This document shows positions 40,338 to 64,000 of a DNA stretch of 64,000 bases, in pieces (position 1 is the first letter of the stretch; every line of letters starts with the position of its first letter). The notes beneath the pieces are model-generated. The model was not told the DNA's origin and made no database searches. It saw only the letters and a program-made list of their open reading frames with translations. This DNA is from Bugula neritina (taxonomy: Eukaryota; Bryozoa; Gymnolaemata; Cheilostomatida; Bugulidae). Location: assembly GCA_964035545.1 (NCBI GenBank), contig OZ037765.1, positions 18,594,698 to 18,658,697 on the forward strand, written 5' to 3'. A program made the position numbers and the translations under genes.

Positions 40338-43300
40338 ACTTGTACTTCTTCTGTATCCAGTGCTTGTATGCGCTGCAATGTATATGGGGGTGACTATAAC
40401 ATGCGGCATACGACACTCATGGCAGACAGGAGCAAAACACTAGGCTTTGAAAGAGAAGAACTGCCTGTTTTTCACCCTTTGAAGTCGAAGCTCTATGATT
40501 TATATGCATACAGATTTAAAGACTGATATTAGACAACCTATTAAACCAGTCAGCTTAAAATCCATACACAACCAACTAAGCTGTAGTCAAATATTTTATG
40601 TTAATGATTGGTAAAAATATTTTAAATAAATCAACACTACAAGTTTAACGAAAATTCTTGAAAATAATGAGTATAATTTTTCAATAGAAAATTAATCTGT
40701 GCAGACCCCTAGGAAGTGCTACAACCGTTGCTTCATAATTTGTAGCTGCTGAGACTGCTTACGTCAACATAGAGACTGGTGTTACATAACTATTGCTAGA
40801 CCAATAGCTGAGTTGAGTGGCTGCAAGGGTCGACAGACCACTTATTTCACTAAATTTCATTTAAATGTCATACAAAAGTAATCAAGCATTTCAAATAGGG
40901 CTATTTTATAATTTATACAGAATAATGATAATATAAATTAAAACACATCGCCTCCTGCATTCATACAGCATATGAACTGGCAGTAGCAGCACTTTTCATC
41001 TTACAAAAATATTATTTATTGGGGCGTGAGAAACTGACCTAATATTTGCATCTCAAAGTTGTTTTGCATACATAAATATTAGGCAGTATGGGAGGCAGGT
41101 ACATTGTTTATAGGAGTTTGGGCAGTAATTAGTACAAAACTCATGTGGCATGTAACATGAGCAGCATTACAGTCAGTGAAGAGATTCACACACTGTATAA
41201 TACGAGTGTAGCATTCTACAACTGCTATGCAACAAGTTGCTGCCTTTTACTGCCTGTGAAATTTCATTTTTAATTTGCTCTTTTTCCCATAAAATTGACA
41301 TTTTATTACTAACATAATTTAAAATAATGTTATGCAACATTATTTTTATGGGACATAATAATTATTAGACTTAGAAATTAATATTATTAAAGGCAATAAT
41401 TGCACAGCTTAAAGTATAGGATAATTGATAGTGTGTGAGGCTGGAGGTTTTATATCTCCAAGATTGAGGAGCATTATCATAACTCTAGGTAGATGTTATC
41501 ACCGATGATGTCTGGTATGAACACTTCTGTGTGAATCGGAGCATCAAGTACTTGTTTTTGTTTGCTCTTCATTGAAATTCATTTTCAAATGAGAAAACAT
41601 AATCAACTTTTAAAGAGCCATTAAACAACATCAGTAGATTAATTTTACATCTTTTCAAAGATGATGAAAGTAAATGGGCTGCTCAGTGCTTGAAGACTGT
41701 TGAGAAAGTAGCATCTAGCAACGAGATATAAACAAGCTGATGAGGTTCATTGTCTTTACACAACTAATCAGTGCTGTGAATGGGAGCGCATAGCATGCTT
41801 ATTCCTCAATTTCCTAGCTAATAACAAGTAAGAGCTGAACCTTAACACACTGCAGTCTTTGAGTTATGTTTACCTATAGTTAGGGCAATTAAGGAGGTTA
41901 TCTTGTTGAATTATGTGATAATGATTATAACTTGGCTTGTATGCAGGCTCCATACTATTGTAGTACAGGCTCTCTTCTTCGTGTTATCAGGTTAAACTAT
42001 CTATACAAGGCAGAAGGTGCTTTGGGTAATTAGTTGATTGGGATTTGATGTTTGCTGCACTTCCCAAGCCTTCAAAGACACCACCTCACCCTCCCCCAGT
42101 AAAACTAGACTTCTGCTTCTCAAACAGCTCTGTTTCTTAAACAGCACGTACGTCATGCCTCCAAGCTACTAATAAACCAATTTACTGAATACATATTCCG
42201 CCAAGTTTACTCCTTTAATCTCTTTCTACAGGATTAGTAATTATATCAAAAGCCGTACCATAGCAGTTAAAATCCTAGTAATTATAGTGAATGGTTTGCT
42301 GAGTAAAGTCAACAGCCTAACCTGTACAAACTTATCTATGTTTTAGTTTCGGTCAGCCATAAATAATCACGGCTGAAATGAGCAAGTCATATGATAGTCA
42401 AATGGGGGCAATTGATTAGTAAATAATAGAGCAGTGACACCTGAACAATACCGTGCCCAGAGAGTATTTGCACAGTTCATCAGTGGATACAAGCTTAGTA
42501 AGGAATGCTGTGGTTTGATTGTTTGTCTTATTGACAGTATTAAATAATAATAAGTTGGAAAGGCCATCAAAACTAGAAGTCTCTCTTCGAATGTAATAAT
42601 TATGTATCAGTTCGTTACTGAATTCACCAAATGCAGTACATCTTTATAAAAGTTATTACACATAGTACAATTACATTGCTACAGTATCACCAGCAAATAT
42701 CTCATAACTCATGTGTGGTTTTATTTGTGAAGTCAAATTCTCCTGGTACCTACCAAACATAACCTGACTGTGTAACATTCACGTGATAGGGAAGAGATCA
42801 ACAAATCTACTGACTAACTCAAACCTTTGAAGGTGGCTCTCAGCATCAACCACATATTTATCAATGTTATGAGGACAAGTTGTAAGTGCTAAACAATTAA
42901 TATCAACACTTTAGAGCTCATGACAGCATGCTTGACACCAATATTGTCACCATATCAGCAGATGCTTTTCTTTTTATTTTCAGATACTAAAGTCGTAATC
43001 CTATAGTTTAGCCTTAGGCCATTGGTTTTCAAGTGTTATTTACACAGTTGCTGATATTAACCATGTGTCTTGGTACATGCAATAGTTGTGGCTAGAAAAC
43101 CAAAACCATTTAGAAAGCTGTCTCCTAACAACTGCTGAGACTTTATGAAGTTAGTTCTAATGGCTAGTTCTACAGGAACATACAGATATAAGTTTACAAC
43201 TTACTTAATAACAGCTACCAATGTACAGTGCAACAAACTTTTATCTATAAAAGCATCAACTCCACCCTACATATATAAATATATAAAAATTCAATCATTC

Positions 43301-44278
43301 CTTCTACATAATCTATGATCTTGCCACATATCAGTATAGGGCTGTAACCTTAGCATTAGGCAAGATGGATGAAACAGAATTTAAAAAAAATATTTCAACA
43401 GCTGTCAAAATTTGATCATCAAAAAGACATTTCTGAGAAATAATATCCATAATTGGCATAAGATTGATAATAGTTTGACTACTGCTATTATAGAATGTAT
43501 TATTAGAATGACAATTTGATAATTATTTATTGAGTTAACATTAGTCTGCTCTCTGGGCATTACCTGCCTATAGTGGAATGCAATCTGGTGCAACAAGCAC
43601 CTTCAAATAGCAAATTCCATACTCATGAAATTATTGCATTACCATAAACATTTTATGGAATTTGCATGCCGAGTAGTTCATAAAATTCTCACCTATGCAT
43701 ATGGCAGAGTCATTATCAAGAAAGGCTAAGGTATGTTCAGCTAATAACCAAGTTAGCTGTGCTCATAATCTCATGAAAATGAATACCCACATGTTAATTA
43801 GTGAAATACTGCTTACAGTTATTTATCTCGGGTTACCTTTAAGTATAATATTTATATTATGATGGGAAGAGGTACTGGTACGCTTTAGCGTTCCCTTTAA
43901 GAGTAATGTAAAAGCTTACTTCAAGTTAACAAGTTCAGAAAAAAGAAAAATGCACTAATTTACACTTACTGTTGGTATGCAATACTCCAACCTACCCATT
44001 ACATTAGGCACAGGAACATTCGACTTACCTAGTCTCTCTAAACTCTTTAAATCTATCAGTGTCTGCATATGATTATTATTATGAGAACTGGTTGTATATA
44101 ATATATTATAGTTATACAATATACATACTGAAGTTCAGGATTAGAGTATGATCATTAAATAGTTAATCATTAATTATATTTCCAACTTCAACTTGACAAT
44201 AATTATGTATCAAATATAATATAATAAAAATAAGATAACTATAAACTTGATAATCAAAAGTTACAGTTTTCCTCAGGT

Positions 44279-44389
44279 TTTAACTCTAAGAATAAGTGCC
44301 ACTAGCAAGTTTAAATGGAAAACAATGTAGCCAAAATCAACTTTGTTTTCCATTTAAACTTGCTAGTGGCACTTATTCTTAGAGTTAAA
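44279..44389. repeat. Perfect 47-bp inverted repeat with 17-base loop
   Basis: Left arm 44279-44325 and right arm 44343-44389 are exact reverse complements, separated by 44326-44342. The arms begin and end with TTAA (TTTAACTCTAAGAATAAGTG at the left). The outer TTAA is compatible with a piggyBac-type MITE target site, or with a fold-back transcript that could enter a small-RNA pathway. No coding capacity. Confidence 0.9.
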
Positions 44390-45071
44390 TCATTTTTATG
44401 TTGAAAATAGTGAGATTCAAATTGGCATATTTGAGTCAAAAGAAATATGCAGTATCATTATTATTCCTTTTCATATTGTTATTAACATATAAGTTATGAC
44501 TTATTTATATTATAAATATAATACCTAGTCTTATTGGTTATTACTATTAGTATTACTAGAAGTAGATGCTACAACTACAAGTACTATTAGTATTACATAG
44601 AATTAGAATAAAGCCTCGACTTACCAGAAATAGTGATAGTCCTAGGGCTGGATGTGTGCACTGCCCCTTTTACCAAGAGTATTAGTCATATAGCTGGTAT
44701 CAGATGAGATTCGGTATCAGTATCGTATGTTGAGTTGTTCTGCTTTTATATTGCTCTCCAACTCTGACTGCTTCAATTTGAAAATGAATGTCTGATATTC
44801 CCTATAGATAAGTCATAAGCTACAATACTCTGTGTTTCAGTTTGTCTTAGTTTACAGCGACGCCTTCAATATTCTTTAACCTGTGTTATCTAGTGCAAAT
44901 TACACTTCTTCAGTGAACTCTCAAAACGCAAATAATGTAATACGAAAAACAAACCTCATTATGTGAGTCCACACGCCAATAATTACTACAATATAGCGTT
45001 TGTGCATGTGCTCATCCAATGCCTATTCCGACAATTAATTTCTTTTGTGCTGAATAAATAACTGGGCTTTG

Positions 45072-45138
45072 ATTGGTTGAGCATAATGCTCTCAGCCAAT
45101 ACTATTTACTTCTCTACCTCTATTGCAGCCGTATAAAA
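45072..45138 (+). promoter_or_regulatory. Promoter-like cluster: inverted CCAAT pair plus TATA box
   Basis: ATTGGTTGAG at 45072-45081 and CTCAGCCAAT at 45091-45100 form a 9-of-10 inverted repeat of CCAAT boxes, followed by TATAAAA at 45132-45138. About 90 bp downstream lies a 23-codon open frame (ATG at 45224) with a possible GTAGTA donor. No downstream plus-strand gene could be attached to it. Confidence 0.35.
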
Positions 45139-46409
45139 TGTTTACACATTATAGAGTTGTCTTTGAAGATAACAGGCTGATAACGTATTTCTAAAGCATT
45201 GTGTAGGCTATAGAGTATAGAGTATGGTAGATGGTTCTAAAGTTGCTATCTACAAAGTTCTAGGTAGTAGGACCTCTAGCTACCGAATTATTTAGGCAGA
45301 GTTTCTAAATGTTAAGAGTATACTGTATACAGGTCCACAGTTGCACGAATGACTATGTCGGTGGCTTCTGAAGTTATGTAACTGTCCACTGGGGGTCAAA
45401 TCTAAGTAAAAGATCTCTTTCACCTATGGTCAAATTAAGGCTTTAAAAGAGGCCCTTTAGAATATAAAGCCTTTCATCATTATATATAAGTCTTTTATCA
45501 ATAAAACTTCTTCAACATAATATCATTGAATCAAGGTTGTCTAGTTAGCAGCAGTAGAGAAGTAGACAACTCCGTAAAAATACTGATGATTTCTCCCTCA
45601 ATAATGAACGGACTATAAAGTGTTGCAACACTTTTGCTGGAAAATACACAAAAAGCTGTCCAATAGTTTTACTGGGAAAAAGTTACATATAATAAAACAG
45701 TTACAGTAAAAATACATCAAATATGGCACAACTCTTTAAAACTGGTGGTCAGATTAAATAAATGCAAATTCATGCTGAAATACATTTTTACTCCATTTAG
45801 AATTTTCATTGCTGGTTTGAAAGAGAAAAACTTTACTCTTGTAAGAAAAAAGCAGTGTTAGTTGTTTTTATCTCAACTTAACCTGCCAAATACCTATTGA
45901 AATTTTTCAATTGTTGAAATAATATAATTTAGTATCCCTATTATATATTTTAGAACCAAAGATGAGATAATCTGTAAATATATATGTACAATAACTTATA
46001 AACAAACATATTCAAAATAGGACCTATACATCTGCATCAGCAGGCATTTATAACCCACTTACCTTCAGGAAATCTAAAAGCACCCTTTTTAAAACTCTAT
46101 TTAACTAATGAGAAAGCCATCAAATAGACAATGCTGCTGCTTATTATTTTTTTCAAAGGTAATGATATATTATGTTATTGACATTATTATCTTCCTAATT
46201 TGAGGCACAATGTATATTGTATATTGTGATACAAGTAACCTATGCTGTGTACTATTTCAGCCATTGAGATGTTTCAACTTGACTTTGTAAAGTTCTTAAA
46301 CCAGAACTTGTTTGGTATTTGGATTTACAAGTACTTAGACACCATTGCAATTTCATGTTATTTTAAAACTAAGGCTAATAGTTTCCTCATATGTGGCACA
46401 GGAGCTGAC

Positions 46410-46500
46410 TGGATGCTTTTCCTAACATTACTAATGGGAATCGAACTACTAACCTTGTGTTTACTAAGCCGATGCTCTAACCCTAGATGATCACTCTGCT
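46410..46500 (-). mobile_element. tRNA-derived SINE-like copy, second family
   Basis: On the minus strand, TAGGGTTAGAGCATCGGC resembles an A box and TAGTTCGATTCCC is a good B box, with tRNA-like spacing. The body after the B box (GGAAAAGCATCCAGTC) differs from the copies at 305, 522 and 8570, so this seems a separate tRNA-derived family. Confidence 0.55.
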
Positions 46501-47814
46501 CCTAGAATTTTGAAGGCATACAACACGCAGCATATTGAAATATAACTTAGATTTTATTGGCTTGCAGTAAATTGCAATTTATTTGAACAACGAATCTGCA
46601 AGTTATTTCGATTCTAAATACAATTTGTGTGATAACTCTTCAATCAGTTGGCAAATAACTAACCTCACTTCTTTATTTCAGTAGATATTTTGCCCAATAA
46701 CTGGTACCCCTAAACAGACACCACCAGTAAAACTACAACATTATACAATAAGTACACCAGCAAAAGTTTTTCTAACACTTCATTTGTGTAAATACAACTC
46801 TTGTATTACAAATTTTTAGTGTGTATGATCACGTTTAAAAATATAATTAAGTAGCTGTAGTCAAAGTAGAAAATTACCTGTAGAGATGACAAAGTTTTTG
46901 CAAATTTAAACTTTGTGGAAAATAAATACAATCAGTATAACCACATAGAACAATTGTGAATAATAATTTTCGTCGTCATTGATTTAGCAAGTAGGAGCAC
47001 ATGTGTGACAACAAAATGATGCTGTTGGCACTTGAGCAACAATTACAGTTCTTTAGAAGTTCATTTTGAGTATTGTGTGAGAGTAATGATTGAAACAGTT
47101 AACTTTATTTACAATTCATACTTTATTAGTTTAAAAACATGTTATTACATCATCATAGTAAGCAAGAATTAAAATTACCATCGAGTATCTTTACACTTTA
47201 GCTTTCTAGCCTTTAGCTCTGACATTTCTCTTGATTATCTAAATGCCTGTGGCTATCTTATATTGAAAATAGATTTCAATAAATCAGCAACCAAAATTTG
47301 CAATATAATAGAAATTATGAACGAGCCCAAAAATTTCCAAAATACGTCACCAACCGAAATGCCATAACTAGGGCCCAATATTTTTCAGTAGAGCATATTC
47401 TATATAAAAATATAATTCAAGAAAACAACACGCTTCCTTTGTCAGATTATCATAAATTATTATTTGCAAAATATGAAACTATGCAAGTAATGTACATCAT
47501 CACCATTATGCCCAATAATTCAGTACTAACTAGTTAAATAAATTTAGTAGTGGTTAACAAATTTATATTTCATTTATATTCAACTGAAGAAAAAATCGTT
47601 TGCCAGAAATGTAAAAAAAATTGACAAATAACTAACTTAACACCACCAAATGTTGGATACACCAGAAGCTGAAGTTGCATACTGACTACGAGTCATTACG
47701 TTAAAGATCTTAGTTTATATCAATAATAGATCACCTAAGTTACATCAATGTATACCAAGCGCTACTATACTTGAGATCTTATAGCATGACATAGTTACTT
47801 AGTTGACCTATATA

Positions 47815-47820
47815 TTTATT
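47815..47820 (-). terminator. Poly(A) signal of the SRCR receptor gene
   Basis: TTTATT on the plus strand is AATAAA on the minus strand, about 240 bp after the SRCR stop codon. Confidence 0.6.
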
Positions 47821-48060
47821 TATACAAAGAGTCAGATAGCAAATTTATAGAACTTTGGAAACAATGAGCATAGGCTGAGCCAGCATATTTGCCATTACTG
47901 CATTACAAAACATATAAACTTTAAATTCAATTTGATTCTTAGCTACTTTTGATATGTTACAAAATTATAAGACTGTAGCAAATAATGCTCGGGTTGACCT
48001 TTTGGACTATCAACCCTTTAGAAAAATATACACCATAGAAGACTATCTGTGAACTGATCA

Positions 48061-63936
<15,876 letters not shown>

Positions 63937-64000
63937 GTTACAAGATAACCCAACCGAGAATACACAAACGTATGTTTCACATGCTGGGAAGAAAGCAGAA
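63937..64000. other. 5' flank or 5' UTR of the SRCR receptor gene
   Basis: Only 64 bp precede the proposed start ATG at 63936. They would be 5' UTR or intron; the promoter lies outside the window. Confidence 0.4.

Larger units (their letters stand above)
40338..48060. other. Intergenic region upstream of the LRR-Ig gene, downstream of the SRCR gene
   Basis: This 7.7-kb gap has no supported protein exon. It contains a near-perfect hairpin (44279-44389), a promoter-like cluster (45072-45138), a SINE-like copy (46410-46500) and the 3' UTR of the SRCR gene. Small open frames at 46242-46490 (running into the SINE) and 47298-47537 look accidental. Confidence 0.5.

Noticed and set aside
44018-44075. 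Leu-rich minus-strand snippet (MQTLIDLKSLERL) ending at a GTAAGT donor
   Set aside because: It looks like an LRR exon tail, but the LRR-Ig gene already has a complete signal-peptide exon and no acceptor phase connects the two.
46242-46490. 82-codon plus-strand frame preceded by a CAG acceptor-like site
   Set aside because: The 3' part is translation of a tRNA-like SINE and the 5' part has no family match; a link to the promoter-like element at 45.1 kb is not supported.

Overview
The window is intron-rich, AT-rich animal DNA. Introns follow GT-AG, genes have many short exons, and intergenic gaps run to several kb. There is no bacterial-style gene packing. The gene set (a thioester-protein-family member, multi-SRCR and LRR-Ig receptors, NEDD8) and the low-complexity DNA suggest an early-branching invertebrate such as a sponge or a placozoan/cnidarian-grade animal. 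I cannot name the species.

Layout. (1) 1.2-16.3 kb, minus: a complete 29-exon gene for a 1586-residue alpha-2-macroglobulin/CD109/C3-family protein. It has an LDL-receptor class A module where the bait region would be, a lost thioester (GSGSE instead of GCGEQ) and a C-terminal hydrophobic segment, a plan that recalls Drosophila Mcr. (2) 19.1-20.6 kb, plus: NEDD8 in three exons. (3) 21.4-24.7 kb, plus: an unrecognised coiled-coil protein with a candidate cassette or alternative first exon. (4) 24.9-29.7 kb, minus: a 235-residue basic protein of unknown function with a potential N-myristoylation start, tail to tail with (3). (5) 35.8-40.3 kb, minus: a two-exon LRR-Ig single-pass receptor of 533 residues. 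(6) 48.1-63.9 kb, minus: an 18-exon type II membrane receptor of 1180 residues with an NPVY endocytic motif, one TM segment, Thr/Pro-rich stalks and seven group-A SRCR domains. Exon models were joined by hand. Reading phase closes exactly to a stop in every gene, which is the main support for them.

Three of the six genes encode probable cell-surface proteins with recognition-type ectodomains (TEP/LDLa, LRR-Ig, SRCR). The two at the ends belong to families used in innate recognition, but nothing in the sequence shows that they act together. NEDD8 is an intracellular modifier and the two orphan genes have no assignable role.

Non-coding structure includes tRNA-derived SINE-like copies, one a few bases inside a splice donor. 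There are several minisatellites (one with a ~238-bp higher-order period), a 136-bp palindrome built on (TA)n, a near-perfect fold-back with 47-bp arms at 44.3 kb, and a 42-bp perfect palindrome inside the membrane-proximal coding exon of the SRCR receptor.
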